From: an uncultured Pelagibacteraceae bacterium
Lineage (GTDB): Bacteria; Pseudomonadota; Alphaproteobacteria; Pelagibacterales; Pelagibacteraceae
NCBI GenBank assembly: GCA_902604795.1
Contig: CACKZV010000002.1
Coordinates: 62,001 to 126,000 of the forward strand
DNA length: 64,000 nt
Reading direction: 5' to 3'
The translations under genes were made by a program, and so were the position numbers. Positions within the stretch are counted from its first letter, which is position 1, and the number at the start of each line of letters is the position of its first letter. The notes under the pieces were generated by a model. It was not told the DNA's origin. It worked only from the letters and a program-made list of their open reading frames with translations, and ran no database searches. Of this stretch, positions 9,336 through 17,625 are shown piece by piece.

Positions 9336-10381
9336 TAATTACTCTCTACCTTTTCTAGTCTGACTTGATCTGGATTGTCTGATTGAGTTTGATCTTCAAT
9401 ATTATTAAAAATAATTTTATGGCTACTGGACATAAAATAGCTAGTAAATTGTAATAGCATTGTGACAGCAAAAACTGCTAAATATACTGCCATTAAATAA
9501 AGAAGGTATAGTCCATTAGAACCTTGTTGTGTGACTTCAAAAGCAACTACAGGTCCATTAATAATACTTGCTTTACCATTTAAACCTAAAAATAAAACTA
9601 TTAAACAAAGAGGTACCCCTAATAACGCTGAACCAACCATATTGGTCCAAGCCTTTTTTTTTTCACTAAAAGATGAATAAAGTACGTCAACTCTAACATG
9701 ACCTTCGTGAATTAAAGCATAAGCACTTGCAAATAAATATAACGCTGCGTACCAAAATCTAACTAAATCTCCTTGAAAAGCTTGTTCATAGGAGAAAACA
9801 AATCTTGATAAAACAATTACAAATTCACTTAAGACTACCAATACTGCAAGCCATATAAAACCAACAGATTTTGTAAAGTAACCTATTATAAATGAAACTA
9901 ATATTATTGGAAAATGTATATACGTTATTCTTTCTGGAGCTTTTACCATGAAAGCTTTTACCTCAGGACTAAATATAGCTTCCCATAATCTTTCAACAAC
10001 CATAAATGAAATTATGAAATCAGCTAAACCAACTAAAAATACAGCCCAAAAAGATCCTCTAATTAAATACGCTGAAAATTTTGATAATATTTTTGAATCG
10101 TCAACTAAGGTTTGTGAGTATGTCTTGAAGACATAAAAAACAACTGAGAGAATACAAACTACATATATTATAATTTGAATATAACCATAAGTTAAATCGG
10201 AAGACTCTAAAGACTTTTGCTTATAACCAAACAAATCATAATGAGAAAAAACTTTTTTAATGCCTGGCCAGTCACCCCAAACTGTAAATAAGTTATTAAT
10301 TAAAAATGCTAAAGTAAATGCTAAGACTGAGTAGCTTAAAACTCTCAAATAAGTAGACAATTTAGTATTTTCTGGACCCAT
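9335..10381 (-). CDS. dctQ: TRAP transporter small permease DctQ, enlarged
   Basis: A 348-residue membrane protein. The C-terminal half (about 205-335) matches the four-helix DctQ domain, with the conserved HEGHVRVDVLY stretch near 223-233. The N-terminal 190 residues add several more hydrophobic segments, making it nearly twice the usual 160-220 residues of stand-alone DctQ. It forms the membrane complex with DctM, whose ATG overlaps this stop codon. It lies 90 bp downstream of the binding-protein gene, beyond a terminator-like hairpin that may reduce its expression relative to that protein. Confidence 0.88.
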   Translation of the reverse strand: MGPENTKLSTYLRVLSYSVLAFTLAFLINNLFTVWGDWPGIKKVFSHYDLFGYKQKSLESSDLTYGYIQIIIYVVCILSVVFYVFKTYSQTLVDDSKILSKFSAYLIRGSFWAVFLVGLADFIISFMVVERLWEAIFSPEVKAFMVKAPERITYIHFPIILVSFIIGYFTKSVGFIWLAVLVVLSEFVIVLSRFVFSYEQAFQGDLVRFWYAALYLFASAYALIHEGHVRVDVLYSSFSEKKKAWTNMVGSALLGVPLCLIVLFLGLNGKASIINGPVVAFEVTQQGSNGLYLLYLMAVYLAVFAVTMLLQFTSYFMSSSHKIIFNNIEDQTQSDNPDQVRLEKVESN

Positions 10382-10426
10382 ATGATTTTAAATTTTTTAA
10401 AAGTAATACTTAATTTTAAAATAAAA

Positions 10427-10451
10427 AAAAGGGCCCAAAAAGGGCCCTTTT
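10427..10451 (-). terminator. Intrinsic terminator-like hairpin between the TRAP binding protein and dctQ
   Basis: A perfect inverted repeat: AAAAGGGCCC and GGGCCCTTTT around a five-A spacer. Read on the minus strand the GC-rich stem is followed by a run of eight T. It begins about 20 bp after the binding-protein stop and lies before dctQ. This is a classic rho-independent terminator inside an operon and would be expected to terminate part of the transcripts. Confidence 0.85.
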
Positions 10452-10471
10452 AATTATTAAATTAAGTTCAA

Positions 10472-11602
10472 TTACATTCCTAAAGCTCTGTTTCTTTGCG
10501 AAATGTAAGGTGAATCAGACAAGTTAGTCCAAGATCCAATGTCTTTTCTTGCTTTTAAGAAGCTCGAGTGAACTCTTTCAGCAAGACCACTGCTAGCTCT
10601 TGTTTCTTCAAACACTTCATTAGCAGCACCAGCAAAGCCATCATAAACCTTGTCGCTAAACTTCTCTAGTTTAACACCATGATCATTGATCAATCTTGCT
10701 AAAGCAGCACCGTTTTTAGCATTGTACTCAGACATCATAACGTCGTTTTCCATTGCTGCAGCTGCTTCAATCAATAACTGATCTGATTTGTTTAAGCTTG
10801 TGAACCAAGACTTGTTTGTTCCACATGCTAACATTGATCCAGGCTCGTGCATACCAGGATAGTAGTAGTATTTAGCAGCTTCTTGGAATTTCATAGCTTC
10901 ATCATTCCATGGACCTACCCATTCTGTTGCATCAATTGCACCAGACACAAGGTTTTCGTAGATTTGTCCACCAGGTAATGAAACTGGAGATCCTCCAAGT
11001 TTACCAATTACTTGTCCACCTAAACCAGGCATACGCATTTTTAAACCTTTGAAGTCATTAGGGCTTCTAATCTTCTTGTTAAACCATCCACCCATTTGAA
11101 CTCCTGTGCTTCCACACATAAAGTTTTTAAGACCAAATTTGTCAGCTAGTTCATCCCATAACTGTTGACCACCTGCAAATCTAATCCATGCATTCATTTC
11201 AGTGTAAGTAAAACCAAATGGTACCGCTGTAAAGTAACCCCAAGCTGGATCTTTCTTCACCCAGTAGTAGTCAGCAGCATGGTACATTTGTGAGTTACCA
11301 GATGCAACTTCATCAAAAGAGTCAAATGCTTTAACTCTTTCATTCGCTGCATAGTAAGTAACTTGAATTCTACCATCACTTATATCTGCAATTCTTTGTG
11401 CAAATCTTTGAGCTCCTGTTCCTAGACCTGGAAAATCTCTTCCCCAAGTAGCAACCATTGATGCTTCTATTCTTTCAGCAGCAACAGCTGGAGCAGCTAA
11501 AGATGATGCAGCTACAGCAGCAACACCAGTTGCAGCAGCAGCTTTAAAGAACTTACGTCTTGAAGGTAATTTTTTACCTTTCAACTTTTTGTCTTTAATC
11601 AT
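10472..11602 (-). CDS. dctP: TRAP transporter substrate-binding protein, TakP-like (2-oxoacid/lactate type), Tat-exported
   Basis: A 376-residue periplasmic solute-binding protein. The N-terminus has a twin-arginine motif (SRRKFF), a hydrophobic Ala-rich stretch and an AVAA cleavage region near residue 41. The mature part contains LKMRMPGLGG, LPGGQIYENL and GAIDATEWVGPWND, and the aromatic run KYYYYPG. These strongly recall TakP of Rhodobacter, which binds 2-oxoacids, and the related lactate-binding TRAP proteins. A strong Shine-Dalgarno and palindromes precede it, and a terminator hairpin follows. The downstream dctQM encode its permease. The exact ligand (pyruvate, 2-oxobutyrate, lactate or similar) cannot be fixed from sequence. 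Confidence 0.92.
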   Translation of the reverse strand: MIKDKKLKGKKLPSRRKFFKAAAATGVAAVAASSLAAPAVAAERIEASMVATWGRDFPGLGTGAQRFAQRIADISDGRIQVTYYAANERVKAFDSFDEVASGNSQMYHAADYYWVKKDPAWGYFTAVPFGFTYTEMNAWIRFAGGQQLWDELADKFGLKNFMCGSTGVQMGGWFNKKIRSPNDFKGLKMRMPGLGGQVIGKLGGSPVSLPGGQIYENLVSGAIDATEWVGPWNDEAMKFQEAAKYYYYPGMHEPGSMLACGTNKSWFTSLNKSDQLLIEAAAAMENDVMMSEYNAKNGAALARLINDHGVKLEKFSDKVYDGFAGAANEVFEETRASSGLAERVHSSFLKARKDIGSWTNLSDSPYISQRNRALGM

Positions 11603-11608
11603 TTATTT

Positions 11609-11615
11609 CTCCTCT
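11609..11615 (-). promoter_or_regulatory. Strong Shine-Dalgarno of the TRAP binding protein
   Basis: On the minus strand AGAGGAG lies 6 nt before the ATG at 11602. Most genes in this window lack such a clear site, so it marks a highly translated gene and confirms the chosen start. Confidence 0.8.
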
Positions 11616-11617
11616 AT

Positions 11618-11641
11618 AGTTAATTAACTGTCGACAATTAA
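11618..11641. promoter_or_regulatory. Overlapping palindromes upstream of the TRAP binding protein, candidate operator
   Basis: Two overlapping dyads lie just upstream of the Shine-Dalgarno. One is the perfect 12-mer AGTTAATTAACT (11618-11629). The other is an 18-bp near-palindrome TTAACTGTCGACAATTAA (11624-11641) with one mismatched pair around a TGTCGACA core. Such symmetry in a leader is what a dimeric repressor site looks like; GntR-family organic-acid regulators use short dyads of this kind. No regulator gene is present in the window, so the assignment is inferred from symmetry and position only. Confidence 0.45.
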
Positions 11642-11707
11642 ACACAAATGTAACTTAGAGTCATTATTAAAAATGAGGATAAAAAGACTTAATACAACTT
11701 GAGATTG

Positions 11708-12661
11708 TTAATTGACTTTATTTTTACAGTTTCCTGTTTTGAAGTACTCATCAAGATTATCAATAGCTAAATTAGCCATCGCTGTTCTAGTTTCCTTTGT
11801 GGCACTGCCTAAATGAGGAAGTATAAATGCACTTTTATGTTTATAGTAGCCTTTATTTAAGTTTGGCTCATTTTTATAAACATCTAACCCAACTGCATAA
11901 ACTTTTCTTCTATCCAGTGCATCAACCATTGCCTCGTCTTCAATTATATCTCCTCTTGCAACATTAGTAACTACTGCACCTTTTGGTAAGTATTCGATTG
12001 TATCTTTATTAATCATATCAATTGTCTCTTTTGATGCTGGACAACATACAGATAACACATCTGATACAGATAGAAGATCTTTTAAATTATCATGATAAAT
12101 TGCACCTTGTTCTTTTTCCTCACTAAGTTTTGATCTGTTATGATAATGAATTATCATTCCAAGAGATTTAGCAACTTTTGCAATTTTTTGTCCAATTCTT
12201 CCCATTCCTAAAATACCTAATCTTGTACCTGTAAGTTGTTTTCCAATTAATAAATCTGCTGACCAAACCCATCCACCTTCTCTAGCTCTTTCAATTCCCT
12301 CAGAAGCTCTTCTGCAAGCACCAAGAATTAAAAGAACTCCTATTTCTGCTGTTGCATCAGTTAAAACATCTGGAGTATTAGTTACAGCTATTCCTCTTTT
12401 TTTTGCAGCTTCTAAATCAATATTTCCAAATCCAACTGCAAAATTAGAAAGTATTTTAACTGAGTCTGGTAATTGATTAATTGTTTCAGCATCTAACTTA
12501 TCTGTTAAAGCTGATAGTATTCCATCACATCCTTCACTCATTTCAATTAATTTTTTTTGTGAATATAGTTCATCATTAAGATTTAAATTTGCATCAAAGA
12601 TTTCTTTTGCTTTATCCTCACAAGATCTTAGCAATCTTCTGGTGACCAATATTTTTTTCAT
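11708..12661 (-). CDS. D-2-hydroxyacid dehydrogenase (glyoxylate/hydroxypyruvate reductase family)
   Basis: A 317-residue NAD(P)-dependent dehydrogenase of the D-isomer-specific family. The nucleotide-binding motif is GMGRIG (152-157). The catalytic triad is visible as Arg236 (NVARGD), Glu265 (KNEP) and His283 (PHLGSAT). It would interconvert a D-2-hydroxyacid such as glyoxylate/glycolate or hydroxypyruvate/glycerate with its 2-oxoacid. It lies 105 bp upstream of the TRAP binding protein and 9 bp downstream of the GlcD-like gene, within a same-strand run of hydroxyacid enzymes. Substrate choice is inferred from context. Confidence 0.9.
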   Translation of the reverse strand: MKKILVTRRLLRSCEDKAKEIFDANLNLNDELYSQKKLIEMSEGCDGILSALTDKLDAETINQLPDSVKILSNFAVGFGNIDLEAAKKRGIAVTNTPDVLTDATAEIGVLLILGACRRASEGIERAREGGWVWSADLLIGKQLTGTRLGILGMGRIGQKIAKVAKSLGMIIHYHNRSKLSEEKEQGAIYHDNLKDLLSVSDVLSVCCPASKETIDMINKDTIEYLPKGAVVTNVARGDIIEDEAMVDALDRRKVYAVGLDVYKNEPNLNKGYYKHKSAFILPHLGSATKETRTAMANLAIDNLDEYFKTGNCKNKVN

Positions 12662-12670
12662 TAAGGTAGA

Positions 12671-14044
12671 TTAATTCAAATCGAAAATTTTACCAGGATT
12701 CATAATATTATTTACATCTATCGATCTTTTAATAGATTTCATAACAGGTACGTTATCTGGGTGTTCTCTAAGTAGATAATGTTTTTTTTGAAGCCCTATA
12801 CCATGTTCTCCAGTTATAGTTCCTTCAAGTTCAAGTGCTTTATTAATTAAATCATCACTATATTGTCTTATTCTTTTTTGTTTATCCTCGTCATCTGGAT
12901 CATAAAGAACTATAGAATGAAAATTTCCATCACCAACATGACCTACCATTGGAGCAGTTAGGCCCAGCTTTTGAACTTCTTTTTCTGCCCATGAAATACA
13001 CTCAACTAATCTTGAAATTGGTACACATACATCTGTAGAATAAACTTTCATATCATTTCCCAAAGCTTTAACGGAATAGTAAACATCGTGTCTTGCTTTC
13101 CATAATTTTTTTTGCTCCTCGGGAGATGATGCCCATTGAAAATCACTTCCACCATTACTTTTTGAAATTTCTTCTACAATTCCAATATTTTCATTATTTG
13201 ATGCTTCACTTCCATGAAATTCAAAAAATAGAGTAGGTGACGCTTTTATATTATCTAATTTAGAATACTTAATACTTATTTCCATTTGATCTTTGTTAAG
13301 CATTTCAATTCTTGCAATCGGAACACCATATTGGATAACTTCTTGAGATGCTTTAACTGCAGAGTCTAAATCTGGAAAATAACAAACTGCACTCATAATA
13401 CTTTCAGGTATGGGTGATAATCTTAATTGTACTTCAGTAATAATTCCAAGTGTTCCCTCTGAACCTATAAATAGATTTGTAAGATTATATCCCGCAGAAG
13501 TTTTTTTTGTTCTAGCTCCTGTTTTAATAATATCTCCATTTGGAAGAACAACTGTCAGACCTGAAATTACAGTTCTCATAGTTCCATATTTAACAGCCAT
13601 TGTTCCTGAAGCTGACGTTGCTGCCATCCCACCAAGAGCAGCATCTGCGCCTGGATCAATTGGAAAAAATACTCCGTCTTCTCTCAAATATTCGTTTAAT
13701 TGTTTTCTTGTGACATTTGCTTGAACTCTACAATCAAAGTCCTCAGCATTGACACTTAAAACTTTATTCATTTTTTCAAGAGAAATAGTAATACCGTTTT
13801 GATTTCCAACAACATGGCCTTCTAAAGAAGTGCCTGTACCAAATGGAACTACAGGTATTTTATGTTCGTTACATAGTTTTAATAATTGAGAAACTTCCTC
13901 ATTTGTTTCTGGAAATACTACAGCTTTCGAAAGAATTGGATCATACGTATCTTCACCTCTTGCATAATTTGCTCGTGTGGACTCTGAGGTTGAAAATCTT
14001 CCGTTAAAGATTTTTTTCAATTCTGTTTGTACATTCTCATTCAT
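12671..14044 (-). CDS. FAD-linked D-2-hydroxyacid dehydrogenase (GlcD/LDHD family)
   Basis: A 457-residue flavoprotein with an N-terminal FAD-binding PCMH-type domain (motif PFGTGTSLEGH near 67-77) and a C-terminal FAD-oxidase domain ending in GEHGIGLQKKHYL and NPGKIFD. The length and single-gene form fit mitochondrial-type D-lactate dehydrogenase as well as glycolate oxidase GlcD. The GlcE and GlcF partners are absent here, which favours a stand-alone D-lactate or D-2-hydroxyacid dehydrogenase. It probably oxidises an imported D-2-hydroxyacid to a 2-oxoacid. Its neighbours are an aminotransferase upstream (37 bp) and a D-hydroxyacid dehydrogenase downstream. Confidence 0.9.
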   Translation of the reverse strand: MNENVQTELKKIFNGRFSTSESTRANYARGEDTYDPILSKAVVFPETNEEVSQLLKLCNEHKIPVVPFGTGTSLEGHVVGNQNGITISLEKMNKVLSVNAEDFDCRVQANVTRKQLNEYLREDGVFFPIDPGADAALGGMAATSASGTMAVKYGTMRTVISGLTVVLPNGDIIKTGARTKKTSAGYNLTNLFIGSEGTLGIITEVQLRLSPIPESIMSAVCYFPDLDSAVKASQEVIQYGVPIARIEMLNKDQMEISIKYSKLDNIKASPTLFFEFHGSEASNNENIGIVEEISKSNGGSDFQWASSPEEQKKLWKARHDVYYSVKALGNDMKVYSTDVCVPISRLVECISWAEKEVQKLGLTAPMVGHVGDGNFHSIVLYDPDDEDKQKRIRQYSDDLINKALELEGTITGEHGIGLQKKHYLLREHPDNVPVMKSIKRSIDVNNIMNPGKIFDLN

Positions 14045-14081
14045 AATTAAATATTATAGAAAAATCTTTTAAAAATACAGC

Positions 14082-15248
14082 CTATTTAGAGAGCATCTTG
14101 CCTATATTTTCTAAGGCCTGCTGTATGTTATCTCTAGATGCGGCAAAACTAAATCTTACGTAGTCTTGGCAAGTTTGTCCAAATGCTGTTCCAGGCACTA
14201 TTGCAACACCAGCTTCATGCATTGCTTTTTTACAAAATTCTGCGCCTGTCATTCCAGTACCTTTTACATTTGGAAATGCATAAAAAGCTCCACCTGGTAA
14301 ACTACACTCTATTCCAGGCAAATCATTTAAACCTTTATGAATTAAATTTCTTCTTAAGGTAAACTTATCCAACATATCTTTAATTGAATCGTCCGGGCCA
14401 TCTAGGGCAGCTATTCCAGCAAATTGTGCTGCTGCATTTACGCAAGACACACTGTTGATTAATAATTTATTCACATGTTCAACTAGTTCTTTCGGCCAAA
14501 AACTCCAACCTAATCTCCATCCAGTCATTGAATATGCTTTACTCCAACCTTCTAATACAATTAACCTATCTCTTAAATTTTCATAATGAAAAAACGATGG
14601 CATTTCTTTGTAGTCAAAAATTTGTCTACTATAGATTTCATCGCTTAAGATCGTAACATGTGGATGTTTTTCTAACTCTTTAGCAAAATAATCTATCACT
14701 GGCTTCTCAACAAAACTTCCCGTTGGGTTATTTGGGTTTATTAAAATTAACAATCTAGTTTTATCAGTAATTAAAGATAATATTTTATCTGGATCAAATT
14801 TAAGATCTTTATCTTCAGTAAGATCGTATGGTACTGGTGTTGAACCAGTATAATTTATCATTGACTCATAAATTGGGAAGGCAGGTGTAGGATGAATTAT
14901 TTCTGCTCCTGGTTCGCCAAAACATTGAATTGCATAACTCATTGTAGGCTTACCACCTGGCATAATCAAAATTCTTTCAGCATCAATATCTGAATTATAT
15001 CGTTTTTTAATCCATCTTGTTACAGCTTCTCTACATTCTGGAATTCCGTTAGACATAACATATCCATGATGACCATCGTCTAAAGCTTTTTTTGCAGCTT
15101 CAACTACATGTTTTGGTGTTTTAAAATCCGGTTGACCTAATCCCAAATGTATCATTGGGTGACCCTTTGCTTCTAATGCTTTAGCTTCAGCTAATACGCT
15201 GAATGCAGACTCTGTTCCTAAATTTTCTAAATTTTTTGCCAATATCAT
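14082..15248 (-). CDS. PLP-dependent aminotransferase, class I/II
   Basis: A 388-residue fold-type I aminotransferase of the aspartate/alanine aminotransferase group. NPNNPTGS (positions near 173-180) and the PLP-lysine region EGWSKAYSMTGWRLGW are clear, with a C-terminal RFSFAAS containing the carboxylate-binding Arg. It would interconvert an amino acid and a 2-oxoacid. Placed between FMN and FAD hydroxyacid dehydrogenases and near a 2-oxoacid-type TRAP system, it probably feeds 2-oxoacids to or from amino acids. The specific amino acid cannot be read from sequence. Confidence 0.9.
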   Translation of the reverse strand: MILAKNLENLGTESAFSVLAEAKALEAKGHPMIHLGLGQPDFKTPKHVVEAAKKALDDGHHGYVMSNGIPECREAVTRWIKKRYNSDIDAERILIMPGGKPTMSYAIQCFGEPGAEIIHPTPAFPIYESMINYTGSTPVPYDLTEDKDLKFDPDKILSLITDKTRLLILINPNNPTGSFVEKPVIDYFAKELEKHPHVTILSDEIYSRQIFDYKEMPSFFHYENLRDRLIVLEGWSKAYSMTGWRLGWSFWPKELVEHVNKLLINSVSCVNAAAQFAGIAALDGPDDSIKDMLDKFTLRRNLIHKGLNDLPGIECSLPGGAFYAFPNVKGTGMTGAEFCKKAMHEAGVAIVPGTAFGQTCQDYVRFSFAASRDNIQQALENIGKMLSK

Positions 15249-15313
15249 AATTTTATTTTTTAAAGTGAGAAAACTAACTGAAAAGGTTAACTATGTCTAT
15301 TAATTAAAATTTT

Positions 15314-16465
15314 TTATCTTCTATAAATAATTTTGGACTCATCTAAGTCTCCTATACTTTTGCATCCCATCAAGATCATGTTACGTCTTATTTCATCATG
15401 CATATTTTGTAGTAATCTTTCTACTCCTTGTTGACCACCAGCCCCTAAACTAAACAAAAATGCTTTACCAAAACTACAAGCTGTCGCACCTGCTGCTAAT
15501 GCTTTAAGAACATGCGTTCCTCTTCGAACTCCACCATCTAAAATTACCTCTAATTTATCTCCTACAGCATCTCTAATAGCTTTTACTTGATCAAAAGGAG
15601 ATCTAGACCCATCAAGCTGCCTTCCTCCATGGTTCGATATCATTATAGCGGTACATCCTATATCTATTGCTTTTTTAGCATCATCAACTGACATAACCCC
15701 TTTAAGTGCAATTGGGCCGTCCCATTTTTTTATACAATACTCTGCGTCTTTCCAATTCATGGCAGGATCATACTGCTCATTTATATATCCCATAACGGAT
15801 TGGGCAATATTTGTACCTTTATCAACTTTATCTTTAAGATTTGCTAATTCAAATTTTTTATGCGTAAAATAGTTAAAGACCCACTGAGGTCTCATGGCAA
15901 AACTCATTAAACTATCTAAAGTAAATTTTGGTGGTGTTGTAAAACCTGTCCTGTGATCTCTTTCTCTATTTCCAGCAACAATAGTGTCAACTGTGATACA
16001 CATTCCATTGAAGTTTGCTCTTTTACATCTATCAATTAAGTCATTAGTTATCGATTGATCCTTATGAATATACAATTGGAAAATTTTTGGCCCACTTGAA
16101 AGATTAGCAATTTCTTCAATCGAAAAGGAAGCCATAGTAGACATACTGTATATTGTACCAAATTTTTCTGCAGCTCGAGCAGAAGCTTTATCTCCATCTG
16201 GGTGATATAAACTTTGCATAGCGGTAGGTGATAGAAAAATTGGCATATCCATCTTTGTTCCAAAGACCTCTGTTTTTAAATCAGGTTCACCAACACTATT
16301 TAAAATATTTGGAATTAGATCGCAGTCATTAAATGAATCTGTGTTCCTATTCATTGTAACTTCGTCGTCTGCTCCTCCATCTATATAATGAAAAATAGGA
16401 GCAGGAAGTTTTTTTTTTGCTAACTTTCTAAAGTCATCAAAGTTATAGCAATTGCTTAAACTCAT
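15314..16465 (-). CDS. FMN-dependent L-2-hydroxyacid dehydrogenase, copy 1 (LldD/glycolate oxidase family)
   Basis: A 383-residue TIM-barrel flavoprotein. Catalytic and FMN residues visible are Lys255 (ALKG), His279 and Arg282 in SNHGGRQLDG, and DGGVRRGTH (310-318). The usual late FMN motif GRPFLY is here FGKAFLF, with Lys334 replacing Arg. It oxidises an L-2-hydroxyacid such as lactate or glycolate to the 2-oxoacid, passing electrons to quinone, cytochrome c or oxygen. It is co-linear with the upstream copy (both 383 residues) and its ATG overlaps that gene's stop as TAATG, so the pair arose by tandem duplication. Confidence 0.92.
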   Translation of the reverse strand: MSLSNCYNFDDFRKLAKKKLPAPIFHYIDGGADDEVTMNRNTDSFNDCDLIPNILNSVGEPDLKTEVFGTKMDMPIFLSPTAMQSLYHPDGDKASARAAEKFGTIYSMSTMASFSIEEIANLSSGPKIFQLYIHKDQSITNDLIDRCKRANFNGMCITVDTIVAGNRERDHRTGFTTPPKFTLDSLMSFAMRPQWVFNYFTHKKFELANLKDKVDKGTNIAQSVMGYINEQYDPAMNWKDAEYCIKKWDGPIALKGVMSVDDAKKAIDIGCTAIMISNHGGRQLDGSRSPFDQVKAIRDAVGDKLEVILDGGVRRGTHVLKALAAGATACSFGKAFLFSLGAGGQQGVERLLQNMHDEIRRNMILMGCKSIGDLDESKIIYRR

Positions 16466-17616
16466 TATACTCTGAATCTTAAATTACTTCTGTTTAGGTC
16501 ACTGATTTTTGTGCAACCCATTAGCTTCATATCTCGTTGCAGTTCAGTTTTATATTGATTTAGTGCTCTTTCCACCCCTGCTTGACCTGCTGCAGCTAAA
16601 GCATAAAGATAAAGTCTTCCACCTGAACAAGCTTTAGCACCTAAAGATAATGCTTTTAGCATATGAGTTCCTCTGTGAATTCCACCTTCACATATAACAT
16701 CAAGTTTATCACCGACAGCATCAACAATTTCTGCAAGTTGATCAAAAGGAGATCTTGAACCATCAAGTTGTCTTCCTCCATGATTGGAAACCATAATTCC
16801 AGTACAACCAATATCTACAGCTTTTTTTGCATCTTCAACACTCATAATACCTTTAAGAGCAAAATGGCCACCCCATTGAGAACAAAGTTTTTCAGCATCA
16901 TTCCAATTCATAGATTGGTCTAACATAGTAGAAAAATAACTCCCAATTGAAGAGTTAGTGCTTGTGCCTTCTTTTACAAAATCTTGAAGGTGCGGTAATT
17001 CAAATTTACCTTTAGTCAGATAGTTTATCCCCCACATAGGCTTAGTGGCAAAACTAAACAAACTTGATAAAGTCAACTTAGGTGGAGATGTAAAACCAGT
17101 TCTTAAATCTCTCTCTCGGTTTCCACCTGTAATAGTATCTACTGTCAAAGCCATTACATCAAATTTTGCTGCTTTAGCTCTCTCTAAACAAGAGTCATTC
17201 AAGCCCCTGTCTTTGTGAAAATAAAATTGAAACATCTTAGGAGTATCAATCATAGCAGAAATTTCCTCTACACTGACTGTAGCCAAAGCTGAAACACCAA
17301 ACATTGTATTAAATTTTTTTGCTGCCTTTCCAACTGCTCTTTCACCATCATAATGAAAAAGTCTTTGTAATGCAGTTGGTGCTAGATAAAATGGTAAATC
17401 CAATTTTTTTCCAAATATTGTTGTAGAAAGATCAACATTTTCAACTCCTCTTAAAACATTTGGAACTAAATCAACGTCATCAAAAGCACTAGTATTTCTA
17501 GCATACGTAATCTCATCATCGGCTGCACCATCAATGTAGTGAAAAATTGGAGAGGGTAATTTTTTTTTAGCTAATTTTCTAAAATCACCAAAATTGTGAC
17601 AGTCTTTTAAATTCAT
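16465..17616 (-). CDS. FMN-dependent L-2-hydroxyacid dehydrogenase, copy 2 (LldD/glycolate oxidase family)
   Basis: A 383-residue paralogue of the next gene, aligning without gaps. It keeps Lys255, His279 and Arg282 (SNHGGRQLDG). It differs in the FMN phosphate region, where the common DGG..R appears as EGGIHRG (Glu310, His314), while the later SGGRLYLY retains Arg. The different barrel residues suggest a different substrate or electron acceptor from copy 1. It follows the PagL-like gene by only 9 bp and so may be transcribed with the cytochrome c maturation operon upstream. The gene product is soluble, with no signal or membrane segment. Confidence 0.92.
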   Translation of the reverse strand: MNLKDCHNFGDFRKLAKKKLPSPIFHYIDGAADDEITYARNTSAFDDVDLVPNVLRGVENVDLSTTIFGKKLDLPFYLAPTALQRLFHYDGERAVGKAAKKFNTMFGVSALATVSVEEISAMIDTPKMFQFYFHKDRGLNDSCLERAKAAKFDVMALTVDTITGGNRERDLRTGFTSPPKLTLSSLFSFATKPMWGINYLTKGKFELPHLQDFVKEGTSTNSSIGSYFSTMLDQSMNWNDAEKLCSQWGGHFALKGIMSVEDAKKAVDIGCTGIMVSNHGGRQLDGSRSPFDQLAEIVDAVGDKLDVICEGGIHRGTHMLKALSLGAKACSGGRLYLYALAAAGQAGVERALNQYKTELQRDMKLMGCTKISDLNRSNLRFRV

Positions 17617-17625
17617 AAGGTTAGT

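Noticed and set aside
13410..13724. 104-codon plus-strand frame
   Set aside because: It is antisense to the FAD-linked dehydrogenase, has no family resemblance, and is explained by biased codon use of the real gene.
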